DNA of 64,000 nucleotides, taken from positions 1 to 64,000 of the forward strand of contig CALSTU010000002.1 in assembly GCA_943789355.1 (NCBI GenBank), written 5' to 3'. Shown piece after piece: positions 1 to 9,157 of the stretch. The DNA comes from UBA7430 sp002478765. Lineage in GTDB: Bacteria > Bacteroidota > Bacteroidia > Flavobacteriales > UBA7430. The stretch's first letter is position 1, and every line of letters begins with the position of its first letter. A program made the position numbers and the translations under genes. The notes below the pieces were generated by a model, which saw only the letters and a program-made list of their open reading frames with translations, was not told where the DNA came from and did not search any database.

Positions 1-149
1 CACAGATCGATAAAAGGGATGTTAACGCGGAGGTCTTTGTCCACTAAAAAGACTCTAGACCGGGCCTTCAATCGTTCCACAAAAACGATGTCAGCAGTGT
101 TCACAATGTTGAACGTTCCACGTCCGGTTTTTAATAAAATAGTGCTCAT
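1..149 (-). CDS. LytTR-type DNA-binding domain protein, N-terminal fragment (runs off the window)
   Basis: A reverse-strand reading frame opens with ATG at 147-149 and stays open to the window edge, giving 49 residues that begin MSTILLKTGRGTFNIV and continue with TADIVFVERLKARSRVFL. The pattern (a short strand, 'dIvfvE', then a strand ending in 'D' and a turn) matches the start of LytTR domains, which bind DNA as transcription regulators. There is no receiver domain before it, so if the start is right this is a stand-alone LytTR protein. It is preceded by AAGAGAC, and no neighbour is visible upstream for 570 bases. The rest of the gene lies outside the window, so the assignment rests on a short stretch. 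Confidence 0.5.
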   Translation of the reverse strand, partial: MSTILLKTGRGTFNIVNTADIVFVERLKARSRVFLVDKDLRVNIPFIDL

Positions 150-867
150 GTCTCTTAAAAAATTTATGAGATTATTTACGTGCCTTCTATAGCTAGCCCC
201 TTGACTCATCCTCTTATTTGGTTAAAAAGACTGTAAAATCAACTAAAAGGTTGACTTTCAAGTTGATAGCCTCGAAACGCAGGTTTAAACACCTTTAACA
301 TAAAGATAAAAGCCTCGAAACAATGCAAGTCACTCATTTACAGTTTATTACACTTGCAATCTATTGATTTAATGTAAGACTGGCAAAGAATATTCCGAAC
401 AATCGTTTTAAAAAAGTCATACCAAAACATGGGGATAAATGGATATTATAAATTGGTTTATTGAACCGTATACCATAAACATGAACTAATCATACGTTTT
501 TGTTTGTGTTTTTAATAATGGTCATTTAGACGGGCTGATTAAATCATACAATTCTAAAAATAGATAAATTAAACTTTGTAAACTAATTCATTGTCAAATA
601 AGTTGCAAGCTTGAAACACGAAACTTATGTCACGTATTAATCAAAATATTGTTGTTTAAGTCATTATCTAACCACTCCAAAAAGTAAAAATTCATTAGGT
701 ACACTTTGTGTGACTAATTTCAAAACCTAAGAACATAGTATCCTCTTGACATCAGCAGACTAAATCGGGACTGTTATTTATAAATAAAGTGGATGAATCG
801 TTTTCTTAACCAACCAAAGCAAAAGGAACAAAAAGCAATATAAAAAGTAGTTTTTCATGGTTAATTT
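150..867. other. Gene-free AT-rich stretch
   Basis: No credible reading frame is present on either strand. The stretch contains two copies of the short phrase AGCCTCGAAAC about 43 bases apart (near 268 and 311) and, at its right end, a block that recurs near 2894. It probably consists of decayed DNA plus the promoter region of the LytTR gene. Confidence 0.5.
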
Positions 868-880
868 TTAGAACGAACGG
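717..880. repeat. Direct repeat, copy A (about 160 bases) downstream of the first LRR gene
   Basis: The block starting ATTTCAAAACCTAAG is nearly identical to 2894-3053 for its first ~70 bases, then diverges with small indels and ends over the last codons of the LRR gene at 868. On the reverse strand both copies contain an ATG followed by a hydrophobic, signal-peptide-like stretch (MKNYFLYCFLFLLL here, MKKLLFAP in copy B) that soon hits a stop. This suggests both copies carry the 5' remnant of a third secreted-protein gene of the same family. Confidence 0.8.
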
Positions 881-2634
881 ATGGGGCGAACTTTAAACAA
901 ATTCAACTTTGAAGAACTTTTTATAGTGGATTGACATAAATCAACAACATGCGCATTGTCGTCTCCATCTGAAGATGATGCCCAATATAATGAAGGATCA
1001 CAACAATTATTTTCAATGTATTCAGATAGAGTAATCAATTCATTTGATGATGGTAAGTACCAATCATCATAGCCATCAGATGAGAATGACAAACTGGCAT
1101 GAACAGCTGTTGTAATGTTATCAGAAATTGTACATTGTTCGTTTAAGTAAAAAGAATTCAGATAACCTGAACCTATATCATTTTGTAAATGAATTTGTTC
1201 ATTATCACATCCCCACTGATAAGATCCTGGTACATCATGTTTTGATACAATAAGTCCACTGTGACCAGATTCATCAATATTAAATACGATACCTCCAAAA
1301 ACATTATCACCTAGCTTGACATTCCAATTACCCTCACAATCATAACCATTTGAAGGGTAATTACAACTACCATCATCATAAAGGTGTTCTGAATCGTAGT
1401 TGCAAGCAAGAGAATCAGTACAACCTATATCAAAATACATATCCACTATCCATTCCTGAACAGAAAAAATATTCTCATTTTCATACCAATTACACAAACT
1501 AATCCCCACTATTGCTTCTGCAACCTTAATTTGATAACCATAGCCTGGGGTAAAATCTCCTATTCCGTTAAAGCCAAATTCAGGCATGTAGGCTTTACCG
1601 TTGTTGTCTTTAAGTATAATGATGTTATCTGTATGTTCAGACATAGCTTGAACCAAATCGATTGGCTCTGGACAACCGTAGCCAAACAGATTCCAACCTT
1701 CTTGCAGATCAATAGAAACTTTCCAAAGATTAAATGCTTCATTTAGTTGATTGATAATTCCTTCTGAACACTTGGGGTAACGTCCAAGAGACCAATCAAA
1801 GATATCAGGATATGACCCAATACAAATTAAATTTTCATTTTCTATGATGTTTACACTTTCAAGATTTACAGGTATATCGGGTACAGTTGCAATATTTATA
1901 TTGTTTACAATTGACAAAAAATCAAGCTCTGTTAGATGTATGATTTCAGGGACGATTTCTATTCCTGTTTTAAAAAATTGTATGCTTCTGAGCGACTCGG
2001 GTAGCTCAGATATGTGATTTACTAATGGCGTGTTTAACATTGATAATGTTTCCAAACTACCAAGACTGTAGATGTTTGGTAAAGATGATAAAGACTCACA
2101 AGTATGAACACCCAAACTAGTTAAATTATTTGAACCAGATAAGCCGGAGATAGATTCCAATTTAGGACACATGAACAGACTAAAATTTGATAAGTTTTCT
2201 AAGTCTGACATATCTGGCAACGTAGTCAAGAATGGTTGGTATTGAAAGCTTAGAGACAATAAATTATTTAAACCACTCAGAAGATTAAAGGGGAGGGTGG
2301 TAAGGTGTAAATCCCATAGTCTTAATTTTTTGAGATTATGACTGTTACTTAGAGAGGGGATAATTCTTATAGAATGACCTTCTATAAACAAGGTATCTAA
2401 ATTAGGAAAATGCTGCAAACCATCAAGGTCACTAACTTCATAACCAAAAACCGAAATATTCATATGAGTTATTTTTGATGCAGCAGTGATATTAAGAGAA
2501 TCATCAACTATAAGATCTGAGTAATTATCTTTCATCCATAACATGAACTCAGCATCAGGAATATTGTACAAATCCCTCTCTTGAGCAAAAGAGTCAAGAG
2601 TAATCAAAATCAATAGAGTTAATATTTTTTTCAT
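868..2634 (-). CDS. Secreted leucine-rich-repeat protein with C-terminal DUF1566-like domain
   Basis: About 588 residues from the ATG at 2634, chosen because it opens a classic signal peptide (MKKILTLLILITLDSFAQ). An upstream TTG would only add three residues. After the signal come degenerate leucine-rich repeats (roughly residues 60-290). Next is a segment 'GWNLFGYGCPEP ... GYGYQIK' also found in the neighbouring paralogue, then a cysteine repeat (GCTDSLACNYD...DGSCNYP). The end is a 'GGIVFNIDESGHSGLIVS ... DWYLPSSNEL ... VRPIRSF' domain of the DUF1566/Fibrobacter-paralogous type. No T9SS tail is evident. It is probably an extracellular or surface protein of unknown ligand. It is intact, unlike the paralogue at 3079-6028, with which it shares the overall layout. 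Confidence 0.75.
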   Translation of the reverse strand: MKKILTLLILITLDSFAQERDLYNIPDAEFMLWMKDNYSDLIVDDSLNITAASKITHMNISVFGYEVSDLDGLQHFPNLDTLFIEGHSIRIIPSLSNSHNLKKLRLWDLHLTTLPFNLLSGLNNLLSLSFQYQPFLTTLPDMSDLENLSNFSLFMCPKLESISGLSGSNNLTSLGVHTCESLSSLPNIYSLGSLETLSMLNTPLVNHISELPESLRSIQFFKTGIEIVPEIIHLTELDFLSIVNNINIATVPDIPVNLESVNIIENENLICIGSYPDIFDWSLGRYPKCSEGIINQLNEAFNLWKVSIDLQEGWNLFGYGCPEPIDLVQAMSEHTDNIIILKDNNGKAYMPEFGFNGIGDFTPGYGYQIKVAEAIVGISLCNWYENENIFSVQEWIVDMYFDIGCTDSLACNYDSEHLYDDGSCNYPSNGYDCEGNWNVKLGDNVFGGIVFNIDESGHSGLIVSKHDVPGSYQWGCDNEQIHLQNDIGSGYLNSFYLNEQCTISDNITTAVHASLSFSSDGYDDWYLPSSNELITLSEYIENNCCDPSLYWASSSDGDDNAHVVDLCQSTIKSSSKLNLFKVRPIRSF

Positions 2635-2635
2635 G

Positions 2636-2811
2636 CTATTCAATTATCGTTAACTGTTTAGTGAGAACCTTCTTAGGCGTTTTAAGGCTGTAAAGATATA
2701 TCCCTCTAGCTAAGCTTCTCATTCTACACTAATGCTGTGGTAGCCTCTAAAATAGTCTTCGTTGGAGGTAAATACCTCTTGTCCAATTTTGCTGACTAAA
2801 GTGATGCTTGC
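2636..2811 (-). pseudogene. Remnant of a T9SS type A sorting domain
   Basis: Reading the reverse strand gives ITLVSKIGQEVFTSNEDYF, then GYHSISVE. A shift of one frame near 2722 leads on to MRSLARGIYLYSLKTPKK, ending LTKQLTIIE and a TAG at 2636-2638. This is the pattern of a Por-secretion-system C-terminal tail ('G..v......g.~.~dl~~L~~GiYly.l......~~kl~i'). One frame change and an upstream in-frame TAG (2812-2814) show that it is broken. The stop sits just in front of the ATG of the intact LRR gene, so this is the end of a lost secreted-protein gene that once lay upstream. Confidence 0.7.
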
Positions 2812-2893
2812 CTATCTGTCCTCAGGAAGGAAGATGTCCGCCGAACGAGACCGCTCAAGAAAATAAATTTGTATCCTAATTTCTTGATTCGCT

Positions 2894-3053
2894 ATTTCAA
2901 AACCTAAGAACATAGCATCCTCTTGACATCAGCAGACTAAATCGGGACTGTTATTTGCAAATAAAGTGGGCGAACTGTTTCTTTAAACAACCAATACGAG
3001 GAGCAAAAAGTAGTTTTTTCATGGTTAACTTTTAGAAGGAACGGATTGGCGTT
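2894..3053. repeat. Direct repeat, copy B, downstream of the broken LRR gene
   Basis: Second copy of the block at 717-880, in the same orientation, lying just past the ancestral end (3079) of the broken LRR paralogue. Conservation of sequence downstream of both paralogues indicates duplication of a gene plus its 3' flank rather than independent acquisition. Confidence 0.8.
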
Positions 3054-3904
3054 AAATAGGTAATAGGTAGGTAAAGTGTTAAAAAGCGCGAATAACCCGA
3101 ACCCTGTAGTACTGTACTTATGTGTATGCCGCGTCACCATTACTGAAATGACGTACCACGCGTAGTAATTACTGCACTCCGAGGAAGACCAATAAGACAG
3201 TAATTGAAACCACCTATATTACCCTCTGGACCTCCGTTACCTATAGTATTGTACATTTCGTACAGCTCATCTTTTGAAGGCAAATACCAGTCGTCGAAGC
3301 CTCCTGACTCGTATTCGTATGCCGCGCCTGCAGCTGTTTGACCCTCGTAAGGCGCTGAATAAGTATATACGGTACTTCCATCAATAACTTCAGAGGTTCG
3401 GTCCACCAGCAAACAATTGCTGTTTACAATGTCTAGGGTGTTTTGCAAGCCCGTTCCGATTGCAGTTCCATCGGCACCCTCTACAGATTCCTGGTAACAA
3501 CCCCACTGATACTCCTGTTCCAGGTCATTGAGCGCAGCCACCAGCCCATGTTGCCCGGTAGAGTCTATGTAAAATACAATTCCACCATACAGGGTGTCTC
3601 CTATTTGAGCCAGAACCTCATTGCCAAAACAGTTGTAGCCAGGCGCAGGGAATTCACATTGGCTTTGGTTCAAGCCATAGTTACATGCCAGCTCGTCCAC
3701 ACAAATGCCCTGGCAGTCGTAACCCGAATCGGGATACTGACATTCTCCGTCGTCCAACACCGCCAGCGGGTCGTAATTGCAGGCATTTGCATCGACGCAG
3801 CCATAGAGCGAATCCAATTCAGCTTTTAAAGAAGTGTTCTCCTGCATCAGCGAAATGATGTCACTCACATCAGTTTCGTAGATATAGTCTAATTCCGATT
3901 GCAA

Positions 3905-4199
3905 CAAAGCCATCTGCTGCTCCAGAGAAATTATCGTGTCTGCATTTGAGGCGGAAAGCGTGTCTAACTGTGATTGCAACAAATCCATCTGCTGCTCCAA
4001 AGAGAGTACTGTATCAGCACTTGAGGCGGAGAGCGTGTCTAACTGTGATTGCAACAGACCCATCTGCTGCTCCAGAGAAATTATTGTGTCTGCATTTGAG
4101 GCGGAAAGCGTGTCTAACTTAGACTGCAACAGACCCATCTGCTGCTCCAAAGAGCGCACAGTATCCGCACTGGAGGTGGAAAGAGAATCCAATTGAGAT
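3905..4199 (-). repeat. 75-base tandem repeat encoding a coiled coil
   Basis: About four tandem 75-base units (register marked by CATCTGCTGC on the + strand at 3911, 3986, 4061 and 4136). They encode the 25-residue unit LLQSQLDTLSASNADTIISL+EQQMG in the broken LRR gene. The spacing is exact and in frame. The heptad-like leucines suggest a coiled-coil stalk between the LRR head and the C-terminal domain. Confidence 0.85.
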
Positions 4200-4998
4200 T
4201 GTAATGAGCTTAAGTCTTCATACAGCGCATCAATATTGCCCTTTGAAACGTCAATGGCAAACACATCACATACAGAGAAGTCTGCAATAGCTTGCGTTAG
4301 CTTGATTTGATAGCCTAAACCTGGAACAAGGTCTCCAATTCCATTGAAGTTCCATTCGGGTAGATAAGCCTTACCTAAATAGTCTTTTGCAATAATGATA
4401 TAGTCTATATACTGTGAGAGCACCACTTCCAAATCTCTGGGCTCAGGACAGCCGTAACCAAACATATTCCAGCCTTCTACAAGCTCAGTAGAGATGTCCC
4501 ATTTACCCACAACTTCTTCAAGAGCTAAAATTGACCTGTTTGAACTGTCAAGCGCGCTGCTTAGGCTTTGACTGAGGGAATCCATGTAGGTGTTGTACTT
4601 GTTCATTGTATCCAAACTGCTGGTCATGGAGTCTAACTGTATGTTCTGACCTAGGTTGTGTGAAAACCCATACATGCAACTGGTGTTTTCAACGTTTGCC
4701 AGGCTGTTGTAATTGATGGCCAGTGAATCTGTACAGCCATGAATCAAACAATTGCCATCGTTTATATTGGCCGATGGGTTGTAATTTGAAGCTGTTGGAT
4801 TGGTACAACCAAGCGAGTCTACAATCACCTCTTCCACACACTCTATGGTGTCTCCAACAGTATTGTAGCATGTGGTCGAATCGCAGGTGGGGTAATCGCG
4901 AAGCGCCATTCCATTGACTTGAAAAGTCGAATGTTGAAGCGGCACAAAATTCACACAGGTCAAAGAATCGGAAGAAAGAGATAAGCTCTCAAGATTTG

Positions 4999-5558
4999 TG
5001 GGTAGCGACGGAAGAACGGTTAAATCATTAGAACTACAATCCAAAGTCGTCAAACCCGAAGGGAGCTCGGGAAGAACGGTTAAATCATTAGTACCGCAAT
5101 CCAAAGACGTCAAACCCGAAGGGAGCTCGGGCAGAACGGTTAAATCATTACATCTGCAATCCAAAGACGTCAAACCCGAAGGGAGCTCGGGAAGAACGGT
5201 TAAATCATTGCTATGCAATCCAAATACGTCAAACCCGAAGGGAGCTCGGGTAGAACGGTTAAATCATTAGTACTGCAATCCAAAGACGTCAAACCCGAAG
5301 GGAGCTCGGGGAGAACGGTTAAATCATTAGAACTACAAGACAAACTCGTCAAACCCGAAGGAAGCTCGGGAAGAACGGTTAAATCATTAGAACTGCAATT
5401 CAAATACGTCAAACCCGAAGGGAGCTCGGGTAGAACGGTTAAATCATTATAACGTGCAATACAAATACGTTAAACCCGAAGGAAGCTCGGGAAGAACGGT
5501 TAAATCATTGCCGCCACATTGCAAATAAGTTAGAGAAGATGGAAGCTCGGGCAGGGCA
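4999..5558 (-). repeat. 60-base tandem LRR array with one variable slot per unit
   Basis: Nine near-identical units have their AACGGTTAAATCATT core at 5015, 5075, 5135, 5195, 5254, 5314, 5374, 5434 and 5495. Most are exactly 60 bases (20 residues, DLTVLPELPSGLTSLDCxxN). The units differ mainly in the 7-9 bases right after AAATCATT, which encode the two residues between Cys and Asn: SS, GT, RC, ?S, ST, SS, SS, SY and GG. The one short unit (59) and the one long unit (61) both have their indel inside this same slot. More degenerate units continue to the left and right. Confidence 0.9.
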
Positions 5559-6028
5559 GTAATATCATTATACTCGCAATCCAAATACGTCAAACTTTGA
5601 GGGAGCTGAGGTAAAGCCAACAAAATATTACGGGAACATTCCAAGCGCGTCAGCCCCGCAGGCAATTGTGGCAGGGTGTTCACATAAGTGCTCACTATTC
5701 TGAGCTTGGTTAGGCTTTCAGGGAGCTCTGGAAGACTAATTAGATGGAAATACGAAATGTTAAGGCTGTCTAGCTCTGTGAAATGCTGCAATCCATCAAG
5801 ATTTTTAATGTACGTTTCACCCGAACTGTAATAACTTCGTTTTCCAAATGACAAGGTCGTAATTCCAGCTGTGGCACTGGCATCCAAAGAATCGTTAACA
5901 AGCACCTGTGGGTATCGCTCTTGAAGCCAGGAGACAAAAGCGGTATCAGCTATGTGGTACAAGTTGCTCTCTTGGGCCTGTAAACCTAGGGTAACGGATA
6001 TAAAAAGGAGTAGTAGAATCTTTTTCAT

Positions 6029-6711
6029 CTGGGGGTGTTTGCGTTTTTTACTAAATGTGCGAATTGTCAAATCAAGTGACAACTTAGCGGTTGTCAGGCA
6101 AGCGCCGGGCATGCCTATTGCAATGCTCATAAAAATAGGGATTTATTTTCTTTTTCCGTGCATTTAGCACTGCTAAATGGTAGGGTAACTACTTAATATA
6201 CATGCGTTTAACGACCCCAAAGAGATGTAAAAACACTTTAAAGAGCCCTTAAATAGCCTGAACCTGGTTGTAGCAGAGTTGCATAAAACCTTTGAACCAG
6301 ACCCAAAAAGCATCAAAACCACTCAAATCTTATGTTTTTATTTCATCGGGTATGTTTTGGTTTCAAGTTGCTCGTATCAGCTGATTTCATTTGTATGTTT
6401 TTTTACCATTCGGAGGAATTCCTCTCAAAAAAAGATCATAGATCACGTATTACGCTACTAATTTCAGCTTACAGGTATTTATTCATTCACAGGGCACGGT
6501 ATCTTTCTGCTGCACCGTAACGGTATTCCCTGAAGCATTAAATTGTGGTATTCCATTATGCATATTTGAAAATTGTTCGTGCACATATTGCAAGATGATT
6601 TAATCAGAACAAATTTTGAATAAACGTAGCCAAAAGAGTAACTTAAACGACCAATTATAAAACGGGATTACAATTTTTCTTAAACTAAATTTGTCTTTTG
6701 AAATGGTATAA
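6029..6711. other. Gene-free stretch holding one copy of an 88-base repeat
   Basis: No reading frame with coding character was seen. The stretch contains the 88-base element at 6279-6366 and, just before the glycosyltransferase gene, a TAAATTTG (6686-6693) that fits the Bacteroidota -7 box, though no good -33 TTG lies 19 bases upstream of it. Confidence 0.5.
6279..6366 (+). repeat. 88-base direct repeat, left copy
   Basis: Runs from TTGCATAAAACCTTTGAACC to GGTATGTTTTGGTTTCAA. By eye it differs at eight positions from the copy at 13312-13399, with no gaps and in the same orientation. The last 50 bases are almost identical. The two copies bracket the glycosyltransferase-S74-GH16 block. Confidence 0.85.
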
Positions 6712-8187
6712 ATGAAAGAGTTATTTTTTAAATATTTTAAGTATGTCGTATTAATAGCCTTATTGTATATGCCCATTTTTGGGCATTTAGACACCTTACC
6801 TATACGCATTTGGGATGAATCCAGATTGGCTGTTAATGCTTATGAGATGCTTAATGATGAAAATCATCTGGTAACACATTTCGAAGGAAAGCCTGATATG
6901 TGGAACACGAAACCTCCATTTATGATATGGTGTCAGGTGGTTTGCATGAAATTATTGGGTGTTAATGAACTCGCCGTTCGTTTGCCTTCAGCGATAGCAG
7001 CTTTCCTGACTTGTATGGCTCTTTTAATTTTTTCTCAATGGTACTTAAAGAATTTTTGGTTTGGGTTTATTGCCATATTTGTATTGATAAGCACTCAGGG
7101 TTATATTAGTTTGCATGGAACAAGGACGGGAGATTACGATGCTTTACTAACTCTTTTTACGACACTGAGTGGCTTGTTCTTTTTTGCTTTTTGCGAGACA
7201 AAAAAATACAGAGCCTTGTATTGTTTTTTCATATGTACTGCCTTGGCAGTACTTACTAAAAGCGTTACGGGGCTACTTTTTTTACCTGCTATTCTCATTT
7301 ACGGCATCATCCAAAAACAATTTATTCCTTTATTAAAGAATAAACACTTCTATTTTGGATTATTGTCTTTCCTTACTTTAGTTGTCGGATATTACTTGTT
7401 AAGAGAAGCTAATAACACAGGTTATATTGCTGCTGTATGGGAAAATGAATTGGGTGGAAGATATTTAAGTGTCATTGAAAACCATCAACACGATTTTTGG
7501 TTCTATTTAAAAAATCTTATTGATTTTAGACTATCGACGACATGGTATGTACTCATCCCTTTTGGATGTATAACCGGCGTATTGGTTATCAAAAACAAAA
7601 AGGTCAATCGAATTACGCTATTTTCATTTCTGATGGTTATCATTTTTTTCATCATTATTTCTACCGCTCAAACAAAATTAGAATGGTATGATATTCCTCT
7701 TTACCCCTTTCTGTCCATCATAGTTGCTGTATTTATTCATTATGTTTTTCAATTATTATATAACGTCAAATGGTTCCGGCAAAAACTTTCAGTAAACATC
7801 ATTCCCTATTTGTTTCTATTCCTTATCGGTATTGTTCCTTATAAAAAGGTGCTGGACAAAACATACAAACCGAAGGAATATTTCTGGAGAAAAGATTTTT
7901 ACGAAATAGGCTATTATCTAAAAGATGCGATTAAAGGAAAATACCATTTGAACAAACAATGTCTTCTTTATGAAGGTTATCATGCACATAACCTCTTTTA
8001 TCTAAATATACTAAACGACAAAGGCATCGAAATTTCATTTAAAGATTGGAAGAAATTAGAGAAAGAAGATGTTGTAATCGCTTCTCAGAAGAATGTTAAG
8101 CAATATGTTGAAGAACATTATAATCATCAAGTCCTCAATTCAAATGGTACGATCATAACCTACCTCATACATGGAAACAAACAATAA
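6712..8187 (+). CDS. ArnT/PMT-type membrane glycosyltransferase (GT-C fold)
   Basis: 491 residues, strongly hydrophobic with about ten membrane segments. The first periplasmic loop holds IWDESRLAVNAYEML (acidic pair Asp35-Glu36) followed by 'WNTKPPFMIW', the signature of the ArnT/protein-mannosyltransferase family. These enzymes move a sugar from a polyprenyl phosphate to an acceptor such as lipid A or a protein on the outer face of the inner membrane. The neighbour overlapping by 17 bases is a polyprenyl-phosphate glycosyltransferase, which would supply the lipid-linked sugar. The sugar and acceptor cannot be read from the sequence. Confidence 0.8.
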   Translation: MKELFFKYFKYVVLIALLYMPIFGHLDTLPIRIWDESRLAVNAYEMLNDENHLVTHFEGKPDMWNTKPPFMIWCQVVCMKLLGVNELAVRLPSAIAAFLTCMALLIFSQWYLKNFWFGFIAIFVLISTQGYISLHGTRTGDYDALLTLFTTLSGLFFFAFCETKKYRALYCFFICTALAVLTKSVTGLLFLPAILIYGIIQKQFIPLLKNKHFYFGLLSFLTLVVGYYLLREANNTGYIAAVWENELGGRYLSVIENHQHDFWFYLKNLIDFRLSTTWYVLIPFGCITGVLVIKNKKVNRITLFSFLMVIIFFIIISTAQTKLEWYDIPLYPFLSIIVAVFIHYVFQLLYNVKWFRQKLSVNIIPYLFLFLIGIVPYKKVLDKTYKPKEYFWRKDFYEIGYYLKDAIKGKYHLNKQCLLYEGYHAHNLFYLNILNDKGIEISFKDWKKLEKEDVVIASQKNVKQYVEEHYNHQVLNSNGTIITYLIHGNKQ

Positions 8188-9157
8188 AAAACAAATTGAT
8201 ATTTCGGTCATTGTTCCCATTTATAATGAAGAACAAATTATTCCTGAGCTCTACGAACGACTTCATAAAACTGTAGTTCAAATTTCAGAGCATTATGAAC
8301 TGATATTTGTAAATGACGGAAGCGAGGATTACTCTTTATTGGAATTAATAAAACTAAGCGAGCAAGATGATCGTGTTTTTTACATCAATTTTAGTCGAAA
8401 TTTTGGTCATCAAATTGCGGTAACGGCAGGCTTGGATGCTTGTAAAGGAAAAGCAGTGGTTATTATTGACGGCGATTTACAAGACCCTCCTGAATTAATC
8501 ACAGATCTGTACGCTAAATATAAAGAAGGATATGAAGTCGTTTATGCCAAACGAGCAGAAAGAAAAGGTGAAAGTTTTTTTAAAAAGTCTACGGCAAAAC
8601 TATTTTATCGTGTTTTAAAACGAATTACTTCCATCAACATTCCTATGGATACGGGTGATTTTCGATTGATTGACCAAAAAGTTGTTCATTATTTGAAACA
8701 GATGTCTGAACAAAACAAATTTTTAAGAGGTCAGATTGCATGGTTGGGATTCAGGCAAACACAGGTGTTATTTAACCGGGATAAAAGAATATACGGAAAA
8801 ACAGGTTATTCATTGGATAAAATGCTCCATTTTGCCATGGATGGAATTACCGGTTTTTCAGATAAGCCTTTACAAATGGTCACGAAACTTGGATTTACAA
8901 TTTCGTTCATCTCTTTTGTTATTATCCTTTATGCCGTTTATTCATATTTTATTTTGGACAGAACCATTACAGGTTGGACATCCCTTATCATCAGTTCGAT
9001 GTTTATTGGCGGTGTTCAGTTGATTTCTATTGGAGTAATCGGAGAGTATATCAGTCGAATCAATAAAAATGTGTTGAAACGCCCGATGTATATCGTTGAG
9101 AAAAGTAATATTAAAAAATCAAATAAGGCTGAGGTTAAAAAATACGCTGAAATTTAA
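8171..9157 (+). CDS. Polyprenyl-phosphate glycosyltransferase, GT2 (DPM1/GtrB type)
   Basis: 328 residues. The N-terminal GT2 domain shows ISVIVPIYNEE, Asp49 in VNDGSED and the metal-binding DGDLQDPPE motif (Asp100, Asp102). Two C-terminal membrane helices follow (about 235-260 and 270-295), the layout of GtrB/ArnC-like enzymes. They transfer a sugar from a nucleotide sugar to undecaprenyl phosphate on the cytoplasmic side. It starts inside the ArnT-like gene upstream, so the two are cotranscribed and probably translationally coupled. Its stop overlaps the stop of the convergent gene at 9154 by four bases. Confidence 0.85.
   Translation: METNNKKQIDISVIVPIYNEEQIIPELYERLHKTVVQISEHYELIFVNDGSEDYSLLELIKLSEQDDRVFYINFSRNFGHQIAVTAGLDACKGKAVVIIDGDLQDPPELITDLYAKYKEGYEVVYAKRAERKGESFFKKSTAKLFYRVLKRITSINIPMDTGDFRLIDQKVVHYLKQMSEQNKFLRGQIAWLGFRQTQVLFNRDKRIYGKTGYSLDKMLHFAMDGITGFSDKPLQMVTKLGFTISFISFVIILYAVYSYFILDRTITGWTSLIISSMFIGGVQLISIGVIGEYISRINKNVLKRPMYIVEKSNIKKSNKAEVKKYAEI

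Larger units (their letters stand above)
3079..6028 (-). pseudogene. Broken secreted LRR/coiled-coil protein, paralogue of the gene at 868
   Basis: The ATG at 6028 opens a signal peptide (MKKILLLLFISVTLGLQAQ), then 20-residue LRRs of the YopM/IpaH style (LPELPSGLTSLDCSSND). Next come 'GCTNPTASNYNP' cysteine repeats, the shared 'GWNMFGYGCPEP' segment, a four-fold 25-residue coiled coil, more cysteine repeats and a DUF1566-like end. The frame breaks five times. There is an extra base near 5454 (stop at 5447) and a lost base near 5213. Near the 3' end there is a lost base around 3196 (before YWSSSEC), another near 3150 (before HFSNGDAAYT), and a TAA at 3118-3120 before the natural end QYYRVRVIRAF at 3079. 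The first two indels compensate in phase but a stop lies between them. It is either decaying or sequence-error-laden; other long genes in the window are clean. Confidence 0.8.

Noticed and set aside
2861..2915. Plus-strand KINLYPNFLIRYF resembling the start of a T9SS tail
   Set aside because: The frame stops after a few codons and no tail body follows; the true tail remnant is on the other strand. Probably chance.
3936..5452. Long + strand frames across the LRR and coiled-coil repeats (for example 3936-4196, 4998-5270 and 5213-5452)
   Set aside because: They are antisense shadows of the periodic repeats; repeat length divisible by three keeps the opposite strand open. They lack start context and family motifs.
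4999..5558. CRISPR array
   Set aside because: The regular units are contiguous, encode an in-frame LRR and have 52 conserved bases with only a tiny variable slot; there are no spacers and no cas genes.
4999..6028. Diversity-generating retroelement acting on the LRR slot
   Set aside because: No reverse transcriptase, accessory protein or template repeat with adenine-specific changes is in the window.
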